Source: FEB-25 sp963726315
GTDB lineage: Bacteria; Chloroflexota; Anaerolineae; Anaerolineales; UBA4823
DNA length: 64,000 bases
NCBI GenBank assembly: GCA_963726315.1
Contig: CAVSBZ010000005.1
Span: 1,488,001 to 1,552,000, forward strand
Direction of reading: 5' to 3'
The notes below the pieces were generated by a model. That model was not told where the DNA came from, made no database searches, and saw only the letters and a list, made by a program, of their open reading frames with translations. Position numbers and translations under genes: made by a program. Positions within the stretch are counted from its first letter, which is position 1, and every line of letters begins with the position of its first letter. Positions 26,590 through 34,788 of the stretch are shown here, in pieces.

Positions 26590-27165
26590 ATGGTGCCAGA
26601 AAAGAACATCACTGAATCTGATCGCTCATATTTATTATCATTAGCCCGCCAATCTATAGAAAATTGCGCCAACGGTGCTTCAGCTCCGCATGTAGATAAG
26701 GGGATATTATCTCCCGTGCTACGAGAACATGGCGCTTGTTTTGTCACCCTGACCTCACAAGGATTTTTACGAGGCTGTGTCGGGGCATTGGAACCTTACC
26801 AAAGTTTAGTGGATGATGTGTGCGAACATGCCGTAGCAGCTGCATTTCAAGATTATCGATTTCCACCGGTTGAGGCTAATGAAGTCAAAGATCTTGAAAT
26901 AGAAATATCCTATCTTACCCGCCCTGAGCCATTAAAATATGAAAGCCCTGAAGATTTACCAAAGTTAATCAGGCCGAATATCGATGGGGTGGTGATCAGG
27001 GATGGAATGCAGAGAGCTACCTTTTTACCGCAGGTATGGGAGAAAATACCAGATCCAGAAGAGTTCCTGGATGAATTGTGCATGAAAATGGGTGCGTCTG
27101 CCGATCTATGGCGAAGAAAAAAATTGGTTGTGATGATCTACCAGGTGGAAGAATTTCACGAATAG
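26590..27165 (+). CDS. AMMECR1-domain protein (AmmeMemoRadiSam system protein A type)
   Basis: The 191-residue protein has the AMMECR1 signature LRGCVGALEPYQSL, DYRFPPVEANEVKDLEIEIS, and the GVVIRDGMQRATFLPQVW block. The family occurs in all domains of life. In bacteria it is often found with a Memo-like and a radical-SAM protein, and its biochemical role is unknown. Neither partner is in this window, so it is alone here. It has its own promoter and ribosome site and converges on the PRPP synthetase gene. Confidence 0.88.
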   Translation: MVPEKNITESDRSYLLSLARQSIENCANGASAPHVDKGILSPVLREHGACFVTLTSQGFLRGCVGALEPYQSLVDDVCEHAVAAAFQDYRFPPVEANEVKDLEIEISYLTRPEPLKYESPEDLPKLIRPNIDGVVIRDGMQRATFLPQVWEKIPDPEEFLDELCMKMGASADLWRRKKLVVMIYQVEEFHE

Positions 27166-27190
27166 CTTATTATTCAGCGAATTCTTGTAC

Positions 27191-28186
27191 TTAATCTTCA
27201 TCTCCAAAATCAAACAAGGGTCCAATGGATTGACGAGTGTAGTTTCTGAAGATAGCATCAGCAATTAATGGGGCGACTGACAACACGGTAAGATTTTTCG
27301 GACGTTTATAAGCGGGAATTGGAACTGTATCTGTTGTGATGATATGGGTAATTTGGGGGATGGCAAGCATTTGGGTCAGTGCATTTCCAAAGAATAGACC
27401 ATGCGTGCAAACTGTATAGATTTCTTTGATCCCGCTGTTCACCAGGTATTTACTGAGCGTAAGAACCGAGCCTCCGGTAGCAATTTCGTCGTCATAAATA
27501 ATGGCGCGAGTGAACCCTGCCACCTGCTTACCGATCAAATCGCCGATTTTAACCGTTGTATCGGAGAGGCGAGTTTTTTCAGCTGAAATGGAGGACAAAT
27601 TAAAGTGATGTGCAAGTCTGGCAGCTGAGCCTGCGCGACCATAATCTGGAGCTACAACAATGGTATTGGTACCGTCAAACTTCTCGGCTTCCTGAAGCTC
27701 CCGCAGGTGATTTACAAAAATTCCACGTGCAGTCAGCGGATCGGTTGGAATCCTGAAGAAACCATGAACCTGAGGAGAATGGAGGGTCATGGTCATTACG
27801 TGGGTTGCTCCCGCGGTTTCCAATAGATCGGCAATCAGGCGCGCAGTTATGGAAATGCGAGGGGCATTCTTCTTATCAGACCGGGCATACGAAAAATACG
27901 GGATGATGGCGTGGATTTCCCTGGCGCCTGCACCACGGGCAATATCCAACATCATCAGCAACTCAAGGAGATGTTCGCTTACAGGTGGGATCATCGATTG
28001 GACGATATAGACTGACCGTGAGCGTACACTTGCACCCAGCTGTATATATAAATTATCGTTGCTAAATCGAGAAAAATGGGTAGATTCCAGAGGAATATTA
28101 AGATGAAAAGCGATCGATGCAGCTAATTCAGGATGAGAACGTCCACTAAATATCCTTACATCATCAGGATTAAGTTTACAGTCCAT
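27191..28186 (-). CDS. prs: Ribose-phosphate pyrophosphokinase (PRPP synthetase)
   Basis: The enzyme makes PRPP from ribose 5-phosphate and ATP for nucleotides, His, Trp and NAD. It has the flexible ARSDKK region in IPYFSYARSDKKN, the catalytic VVAPDYGRAGSAARLA, and the PRPP loop IIYDDEIATGGS. The loop differs slightly from the common DDIIDTGGT form. Length of 331 residues is normal. A gagg site lies before the ATG. It has a good promoter (28248-28276). Confidence 0.9.
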   Translation of the reverse strand: MDCKLNPDDVRIFSGRSHPELAASIAFHLNIPLESTHFSRFSNDNLYIQLGASVRSRSVYIVQSMIPPVSEHLLELLMMLDIARGAGAREIHAIIPYFSYARSDKKNAPRISITARLIADLLETAGATHVMTMTLHSPQVHGFFRIPTDPLTARGIFVNHLRELQEAEKFDGTNTIVVAPDYGRAGSAARLAHHFNLSSISAEKTRLSDTTVKIGDLIGKQVAGFTRAIIYDDEIATGGSVLTLSKYLVNSGIKEIYTVCTHGLFFGNALTQMLAIPQITHIITTDTVPIPAYKRPKNLTVLSVAPLIADAIFRNYTRQSIGPLFDFGDED

Positions 28187-28247
28187 TTAATTTCCTCAAA
28201 AAAAGTAATATAGTTGTTGATCGTCCAAAACGTACCTGAGTAACCTG

Positions 28248-28276
28248 ATTATACATTCATTGCGCACGGAACGCAA
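28248..28276 (-). promoter_or_regulatory. Sigma-70-type promoter for prs
   Basis: On the minus strand TTGCGT and TATAAT are spaced by 17 bases, about 60 bp before the prs start codon. The rest of the gap to 28406 shows no other clear signal. Confidence 0.65.
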
Positions 28277-28406
28277 AATAAGCGCTTTGATGAGCTCTTA
28301 GATGACGAATAATCTCTGATTATCTCTAATGTTCTTTGCTATTGTGGATCTGATTTTATTCTAAAAACGAGTATTTAATGGTTCATTGTAAAGAAGAAAC
28401 CAAATC

Positions 28407-30794
28407 TTACTCGCTAAAATTAATTACTTGAGGGTGACTATTATCAACGGTAAGATTCTGCCCATCTGAAAAAATTACCAGGGTTTTCTTCTCCTGATGA
28501 ACTACGGTTAAACCGTGGTATTTTATTGTTACCGACCAGGGAAACGGATTACTACCCGTAATCTCTACCTTGGTAGAAGATAGGATTTTTACTCCAAGGA
28601 TATCTAAAAATAAGCCAATCGGGATTATGCTGGTCAATGTATTCGTTGCCCCTAACGGTTTTCCTGATTCTGGATTGTATAACTGATGAAAAGCCAGATC
28701 ACTTTTAATCGAATGGGCTACAGATTTCATCCATCGTGTAAATATCTCAGCTGCTTTTTTTCGCTCACCATAATCAATCATACCCTCCAATATCAAGCAA
28801 ATCCAAGGAATGTACATCGCTTCATAATATTCTACATTCTCACTCAGATTGGGGTAATCAAAGGAAGACTTCAAGCCATAAGCACTTAAAAACTTCTTTT
28901 TATTCATGATGGTCAGATTAATCAGTATTTTCGCCCTTTGATCGGTGGGTATACCTGCCCATAGAGGCAACAATAAAGTCTGATCGATGTGGTTCAAATC
29001 CGAAGCATGGACAACCAATTCATCCCCAGGCACTAAACCCGTTACCTCGATATGCTCAATAAACTCGTAAATAAATTCACATGTTAGGTGACCTCCTTTG
29101 ATGTTCCAGTGAATCTGATCGGTTGAGATGTGATCGACCCGATGGGTGCCCGATGGTCCAGTTCCGTGGATATAGAGCTGGACTGGCCGAGTACCTTCTT
29201 TTTGGGAGAAAAATTGTATTGTCGGCCGAACCGGTGGACGAAATTCGCGGTGTATTTCTATAGTTCCAGTACCACTTCGCCTACCAATAACTTCTGCTGT
29301 AGTGGTTAAATGCGAATCCCGGTCGCGATAGAGAAAACACGCACGAGAGTCATCCCAGGATTGGTCAACTGTAGCCATTAAATTATCTCTGACAGATTCA
29401 AGTCGAGTGATCGGTTCGGTATCCCCAATTTCCCTTGCTATCAAAATTAATGACTGGCATTCACGGAAAAGATAAGAACACAGATCAGGGCTTTCCACTG
29501 TAGATATTTCCAGTCCACCTGATACATCACCGAGGATAGAAAATAAGGGGTGATCTTCATGACCAGTTTGAATAACTTGATCCCACTCTGGGATCGAATC
29601 ATTATCCCGGTCGTGGGCGGGAGTGAACCAGGATAAGAAGAAGGCAAGTAATTTTGGGAATGTATTATGTAGATACTCTTGAGACCCTGTGTACTGATAA
29701 TATAACCATGTCATCTGAGCCAGTAGTGGTGTTGCGAGAATATGGCTGCGCTGACCACCTATACCAGGTTTATTATCGAGTTCTCCATGAATAGCTTGGG
29801 AAGCAAAAAAATTGTCCAATACACCTTTAAAGATTTCCGTTGATGATGGGAAGAGAAAATTTGTCAGGTAATACGCTGCATGAGCAGTTTGCCCATTCCA
29901 GGTGTAGTTGTAATCGAAACCATCCTGCAGTAGTGAGAATCCCTGGTCAGGAGTTCGTGAAGATACATAAGATATAGCATCGATTTTCAAATCAGGATGA
30001 ATTAAGAGCTGATCGACCAAAGTTTGTGCCAGGTAAAAAGCAGAATCCCAATCCTGGTTGCCTGTGAAGAGTTCCATGCGCTGGGAATTCATCCTCTTTA
30101 TTCGGGCGAACTCAGTATCCCAATTCTTGTTAATGATCTCTTTTGCTTGCTCGTAAGATGCATTCATTTCTTTTAGCGAAGCTTGAGCCCAGTATAAAGA
30201 TTGCTCGCCATGGGAGGAGAGATTGTAGGACAGATTTAATGACGGATAAGGGCTTTTTCCGGGTTGAGCACCGCCAGTGAGAAAGAATACCGGAGTCAGA
30301 TTGGCAGTTTGACCTGATAGTATTGTGGTCACCCCTATCTCTGTGGAAGACATTCTGTTACCATCTTCAGCAGGAACGAGCAGCTCCACCCATTCAACTT
30401 GAATCTGACAGCCTTCGCGGCTCGTATTTACCATTTTTGTCCGACAGGCAATACTATGGGAATCGGGAACCCAATACTCAAGTGTGACGTTAATAGAAGA
30501 GAATGGCCTGAAGGATAAATTTATATAGTTTGGAAAATAATGGTGAATGGTGATGGAATGATGGAAATGAGCAGGATTATTTACGGTTTCACCGTTAATA
30601 ATAAACCTGGGAAATATTCGGCAAGACCTTGCTCTCAACCCATAAGTCGTCTGCAATGTAATCGCTGGTGGTTCTGAGTTGCCCAAATTGAGCTCCCATA
30701 TCTGGTCGTTGGTGTAATCAGTCGGAGTCAATCTTGCATCCGATGCTATGGTCAGACGAACAGGATGGTCAGCAGTGTAATTCCATTCACGCAT
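28407..30794 (-). CDS. Glycoside-hydrolase-like protein with (alpha/alpha)6 catalytic-type domain
   Basis: The 795-residue protein has an N-terminal beta-sandwich region (about 1-240) and a helical barrel of the GH63/MGH1-like type. In the barrel, LQDGFDYNYTWNGQTAHAAYYL, FSSQAIHGELDN-like and IPEWDQVIQTGHEDHP segments look like the substrate face. The C-terminal part (about 715-795) is beta-rich. No signal peptide is seen, so it probably acts in the cytoplasm on a glycan or glycoside, as similar glucosyl/mannosylglycerate hydrolases do. The substrate is not predicted. It is a single gene, divergent from the MaoC gene. Confidence 0.6.
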   Translation of the reverse strand: MREWNYTADHPVRLTIASDARLTPTDYTNDQIWELNLGNSEPPAITLQTTYGLRARSCRIFPRFIINGETVNNPAHFHHSITIHHYFPNYINLSFRPFSSINVTLEYWVPDSHSIACRTKMVNTSREGCQIQVEWVELLVPAEDGNRMSSTEIGVTTILSGQTANLTPVFFLTGGAQPGKSPYPSLNLSYNLSSHGEQSLYWAQASLKEMNASYEQAKEIINKNWDTEFARIKRMNSQRMELFTGNQDWDSAFYLAQTLVDQLLIHPDLKIDAISYVSSRTPDQGFSLLQDGFDYNYTWNGQTAHAAYYLTNFLFPSSTEIFKGVLDNFFASQAIHGELDNKPGIGGQRSHILATPLLAQMTWLYYQYTGSQEYLHNTFPKLLAFFLSWFTPAHDRDNDSIPEWDQVIQTGHEDHPLFSILGDVSGGLEISTVESPDLCSYLFRECQSLILIAREIGDTEPITRLESVRDNLMATVDQSWDDSRACFLYRDRDSHLTTTAEVIGRRSGTGTIEIHREFRPPVRPTIQFFSQKEGTRPVQLYIHGTGPSGTHRVDHISTDQIHWNIKGGHLTCEFIYEFIEHIEVTGLVPGDELVVHASDLNHIDQTLLLPLWAGIPTDQRAKILINLTIMNKKKFLSAYGLKSSFDYPNLSENVEYYEAMYIPWICLILEGMIDYGERKKAAEIFTRWMKSVAHSIKSDLAFHQLYNPESGKPLGATNTLTSIIPIGLFLDILGVKILSSTKVEITGSNPFPWSVTIKYHGLTVVHQEKKTLVIFSDGQNLTVDNSHPQVINFSE

Positions 30795-30915
30795 TGGACA
30801 ATTTTACGGGTGTTTCACATTTTGGTCAAAGATATTATTCAGCAATCTGTGAATGTTATAATCCGTATTCTGTAATTTTTGGTTGGCAATAATTTTGATC
30901 AGCTTGGAGGATGTG

Positions 30916-31383
30916 ATGAGCGATATTTTTATAAAAAGAAGCTTGTGGTTTGAAGAATTCGAAGTTGGACAGAAAATCATATCTACTGGAAGGACGATCA
31001 CTGAGAATGATATCGTATCATTTGCTGGCTTGTCGGGTGATTATAACCAAATCCATACTGACGCGGAGTTTGCTCGAACAACTCCATTTGGACAGCGAGT
31101 GGCGCATGGCTTGTTGATTCTTTCAATTGCTTCAGGACTGGCAATGAGAACCGGGGTCTTAGAGGGAACCGTTATTGCTTTCAGAGAAATAAATAGTTGG
31201 AAATTTAGCAGTCCTGTCTTTATAGGAGACACAATACGCTCAATGTTAAATGTCATCGAGATTAAACCCATCCCGCGTGTTGGAGGAGGATCCGTCGTTA
31301 TTGAGATTGCAGTCATAAATCAACGAGACGAAACAACAATGAAAGGCACATGGTCGGTATTGGTTGCCAGTAAACCTAAATAA
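30916..31383 (+). CDS. MaoC-family hotdog-fold dehydratase
   Basis: The protein has the R-specific enoyl-CoA hydratase signature: FAGLSGDYNQIHTDAEFA (Asp and His), then the helix VAHGLLILSIASGLAM. Length of 155 residues is normal for a single hotdog domain. ATG 30916 has ttggagg 5 bases upstream; the frame also runs back to 30883. It acts on 3-hydroxyacyl-CoA or acyl-ACP. No other fatty-acid gene is nearby. Confidence 0.87.
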   Translation: MSDIFIKRSLWFEEFEVGQKIISTGRTITENDIVSFAGLSGDYNQIHTDAEFARTTPFGQRVAHGLLILSIASGLAMRTGVLEGTVIAFREINSWKFSSPVFIGDTIRSMLNVIEIKPIPRVGGGSVVIEIAVINQRDETTMKGTWSVLVASKPK

Positions 31384-31388
31384 TTATT

Positions 31389-31970
31389 ATGTCTAATCCA
31401 GTAATTCCCGGTAAAAATCAAGATTCATCAAAACGTTTTCGACGTATTTTCAATACTGACGAGAACAAGGATGCTGACAATGTGGATCTTGGGGAAAACA
31501 AATACAGCGAGGCAAAGACTTCTGATTTGAATAAAGAAGAGAATTTAGATTCTACCAACCCAGATACACCGACCAAATCAAGCGAACAGTTGCCTGAATC
31601 ACCGAGTATTCACCCTGAAAGCCAGGCAGTAGATGTCAACGGAGCTGGACCATCAACAGAAAGAGCACCTGAAGTATCACAAGATATCACCACAAGGGTA
31701 TCCATTAATTCTCCTGTGTCAGCGGAGAAAACCCAGCAAGGGATACTGGCAATCGACGAGTATGGAATGCCTTTACCTGGACGGATAAATAGGAGCTCAA
31801 GACAAACCGGTACGACGAATCCAATTCCAACTCAAAATCAGCAGTCCCAACCGATAAAAAGCCAACCAGGTCCAGGCCTGAGACCGAAAATACAGGTTAA
31901 AAGCACTCGATCGGAAGGGGTGAAAGCTCAAAAGAAAGCAAAGAAACCAGAGATTCTTCATTACCGGTAA
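31389..31970 (+). CDS. Disordered cytoplasmic N-terminal part of the penicillin-binding protein, split by frameshift
   Basis: The 193 residues are rich in Ser, Pro, Gln and Asn, with no folded domain. The order is FRRIFNTDENKD, long acidic linker, then ILAIDEYGMPLPGRIN and a basic end KAQKKAKKPEILHYR. It stops at TAA (31968-31970). The next frame reads KQGAGCFIR directly into the membrane helix of the penicillin-binding protein whose first ATG (31996) lacks a ribosome site. Removing one T at 31968 joins both into one chain. A basic disordered N tail followed by one membrane helix is usual in class A penicillin-binding proteins of this group, so this is probably not a separate gene. Confidence 0.7.
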   Translation: MSNPVIPGKNQDSSKRFRRIFNTDENKDADNVDLGENKYSEAKTSDLNKEENLDSTNPDTPTKSSEQLPESPSIHPESQAVDVNGAGPSTERAPEVSQDITTRVSINSPVSAEKTQQGILAIDEYGMPLPGRINRSSRQTGTTNPIPTQNQQSQPIKSQPGPGLRPKIQVKSTRSEGVKAQKKAKKPEILHYR

Positions 31971-31995
31971 GCAGGGCGCCGGTTGCTTCATTCGA

Positions 31996-34785
31996 ATGCT
32001 GATCCTGGCGATGCTTGTCGGAATCTTTGTCATGTTAGCTGGTGGCTCGCTCATTGTATACGAATATTATAAAATCGCAGCTACCTTGCCCAGTGTGGCA
32101 GATTTACAACAACGAGCTTCAACCTTTGAGACTACCAGGATCTATGACCGAAATGGCGGTTTATTATATGAGATTTTAGACCCGACAGCGGGTCGGCGAA
32201 CATTTAGAACGCTCGATAAAATATCGCCTTATTTAGTAGCAGCGACGATTGCCACTGAGGATAAATCTTTTTATACCCATCCAGGGTTTGATTGGACTGC
32301 GATCGTTAGAGCATTCTGGCAAAACTTCCAAGGAAAAGGGACTGTTTCTGGAGCCTCAACGATTACACAGCAGCTTGCACGCTACCTGTTGTTATCTCCA
32401 GAGGAACGAACTGAACATTCCTACTTGCGTAAGGTACGAGAAGCGCTTTTGGCGGCAGAAATCACCCGTAGATATACAAAAGATCAAATCCTCGAACTTT
32501 ACCTGAACGAATTTTATTACGGCAACCTGGCATACGGGATTGAAGCGGCGTCTGAAACATATTTCAACACTACGGCAGATAAACTAGATTTAGCCCAAGC
32601 GTCATTTCTGGCAGGTCTCCCACAAGCACCTGCAATATATGATGTGTATCATGACCGAGAATCCACGAGGGACAGGCAAAAACAAGTTTTAACCCTAATG
32701 TTTGAAGATAGCAAGGAACAGGGGTGTATATACGTCAGCAACAGCCCAAAGCGGATATGCGTGGATGCAAACACAGCAGTGTCCGCATATACAGCCCTGG
32801 AAAATTACGAGTTCAGTCCGCCCGATGTACAAATTCGTTATCCTCATTGGGTAAATTATGTCAGATCAATCCTGGAAACCCAATTTGATGCTCAAACTAT
32901 TTACAGATCTGGATTCTCGGTATACACAACACTTGATCCAAAGTTACAGGATACAGCAGAGGAGCAGGTAAAAAAGCAGGTTGATTCGCTGGCAGCATAT
33001 AATGCCAACGATGGAGCTTTAGTCGCAATTCAGCCTTCCACCGGTGAAATTCTCGCCATGGTTGGTTCGGCTGATTTTTATAATGATGCCATTGACGGAC
33101 AAGTTAACATGGCAACGAGCCCAACCAGGCAACCGGGTTCATCTATAAAACCGGTGACTTATATAACAGCATTTGAGAAAGGTTGGACACCAGCGACGTT
33201 AATCTGGGATGTACCTTCCGAATTTCCTCCGTCAGGTGATCCGAATGATCCTCGACCGCCCTATAAACCGGTTAATTATGATGGACGTTTTCATGGACCA
33301 GTAACCGTCAGAACTGCCTTGGCAAATTCATACAACATTCCAGCGGTTAAAACCTTACAGTACGACGGGATCTATGATGATCCCAGTACACCAAACCAGG
33401 AAGGGATGCTTGCGGTTGCGCGCAAATTAGGTATCACTTCATTAACCCGAGATGATTATGGTCTCTCGCTCACTTTGGGTGGTGGAGAGGTCAGCCTCCT
33501 CGAGATGACAGGTGCCTACGCAGTAATTGCTAACGGAGGCAATCGGGTGCCACCTGTTGCAATACTAAAAATCCTGGATCACTCTGACAATGTAGTTTTC
33601 GAATATCAACCCCCCGCAGGAGACCAGGTGATCCGACCAGAGCACGCATATCTGATTACATCCATATTATCAGACAATGAAGCCCGAACTCCAATGTTTG
33701 GTCCGAATTCAGTGTTGAACCTGCCTTTTCCAGCTGCTGCAAAAACTGGAACATCAAATGACTACAGGGATAATTGGACACTGGGTTATACACCTGATAT
33801 TGCAATTGGTGTTTGGGTGGGAAATGCTGACTATACACCGATGAAGGATGTCTCGGGTTTAACCGGTGCAGCACCTATCTGGTCACAGGTTATGCAAGCA
33901 GCGATTCAACAATTAGACGGTGGGAATGCGACACCATTCAACCGTCCGAGTGGGATTGTGGACCGGGTGATATGTGAAGTATCGGGAACCGAACCTTCAC
34001 AGTGGTGCCCAGATCAGCGCGTAGAATATTTTGCATCGGATCAGTTACCGCTCCCAAGCTCCCAAGATCTATGGTCTAAGGTGGTATTTGACACATGGAC
34101 CGGATACCGAGGCTCGTCAGCCTGCAAGGATTTTACAAAGGAGGAATTTGCACTCAACGTCAGTGATACCTGGGCAATAGGGTGGATCCAGAATGATCCA
34201 GAAGGTAAGGATTGGGCAAGTTCGATGGGTTTTTCAGACCCAATTCGATTTGCCCCTTTACGGGAATGTCAATCCAGTGACCCTCATCCCGTAGTCGAGT
34301 TTTCATCCCTCACCGATGGACAGACGATCACCGCATCGCCAATGGATATCCTGGCAAAAATTGATGTCGCTGCTGATTTTCAAAGTTACAACCTTGAGTA
34401 TGGGCTGGGAGATAACCCGGTGGAGTGGATGCGATTGGCGGAGAGCAACCAACCGGTCAGCCAGCCAAATAAAATTTTCTCCTGGGACCTAAAGGATATT
34501 CCACCGGGAGTGATTACATTAAGATTAACTATGCATAGCATCCGAGGCGGATATGCGGAAAAGAGAATTCACCTCGATTTAAAGGTTCCAACAGCTACAC
34601 CGACTACAACTCCGACATCGACCCTGACGTCTACACCGACTACCACACTCACCCCGTCACCGTCTCCTTCTATCACGCCTACGCCAACTGTGACTGTTCC
34701 ACCCTCAGTCACTCCGACAGGAATTCCACCAACTGTAGGACCCACTGAAACACCCAGTCCACCACCCGATGCTTCAAACCCATAA
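31996..34785 (+). CDS. Class A penicillin-binding protein (transglycosylase and transpeptidase)
   Basis: The enzyme polymerises and cross-links peptidoglycan outside the membrane. It has a membrane helix at residues 2-25, then the glycosyltransferase domain with EDKSFYTHPGFDW (E88), GASTITQQLARYL and KDQILELYLNEFYYGN. The transpeptidase has the active-site serine in RQPGSSIKP (S382, K385), SYN in ANSYNIPAVK, and KTGTSNDYRDNW (K583). A C-terminal Ig-like region and a Thr/Pro tail follow. The start at 31996 has no ribosome site, and the true N terminus probably comes from the frame at 31389 (one-base shift). It converges on the gene at 34789 with 3 bp between stops. Confidence 0.92.
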   Translation: MLILAMLVGIFVMLAGGSLIVYEYYKIAATLPSVADLQQRASTFETTRIYDRNGGLLYEILDPTAGRRTFRTLDKISPYLVAATIATEDKSFYTHPGFDWTAIVRAFWQNFQGKGTVSGASTITQQLARYLLLSPEERTEHSYLRKVREALLAAEITRRYTKDQILELYLNEFYYGNLAYGIEAASETYFNTTADKLDLAQASFLAGLPQAPAIYDVYHDRESTRDRQKQVLTLMFEDSKEQGCIYVSNSPKRICVDANTAVSAYTALENYEFSPPDVQIRYPHWVNYVRSILETQFDAQTIYRSGFSVYTTLDPKLQDTAEEQVKKQVDSLAAYNANDGALVAIQPSTGEILAMVGSADFYNDAIDGQVNMATSPTRQPGSSIKPVTYITAFEKGWTPATLIWDVPSEFPPSGDPNDPRPPYKPVNYDGRFHGPVTVRTALANSYNIPAVKTLQYDGIYDDPSTPNQEGMLAVARKLGITSLTRDDYGLSLTLGGGEVSLLEMTGAYAVIANGGNRVPPVAILKILDHSDNVVFEYQPPAGDQVIRPEHAYLITSILSDNEARTPMFGPNSVLNLPFPAAAKTGTSNDYRDNWTLGYTPDIAIGVWVGNADYTPMKDVSGLTGAAPIWSQVMQAAIQQLDGGNATPFNRPSGIVDRVICEVSGTEPSQWCPDQRVEYFASDQLPLPSSQDLWSKVVFDTWTGYRGSSACKDFTKEEFALNVSDTWAIGWIQNDPEGKDWASSMGFSDPIRFAPLRECQSSDPHPVVEFSSLTDGQTITASPMDILAKIDVAADFQSYNLEYGLGDNPVEWMRLAESNQPVSQPNKIFSWDLKDIPPGVITLRLTMHSIRGGYAEKRIHLDLKVPTATPTTTPTSTLTSTPTTTLTPSPSPSITPTPTVTVPPSVTPTGIPPTVGPTETPSPPPDASNP
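34593..34770 (+). repeat. Thr/Pro-rich tail of the penicillin-binding protein
   Basis: The DNA encodes TPTTTPTSTLTSTPTTT-like low-complexity residues followed by PSPSP and TPTETPS-type units. It is an unfolded extracellular tail after the Ig-like region, and it resembles linkers in two other proteins of the window. Confidence 0.75.
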
Positions 34786-34788
34786 GTA

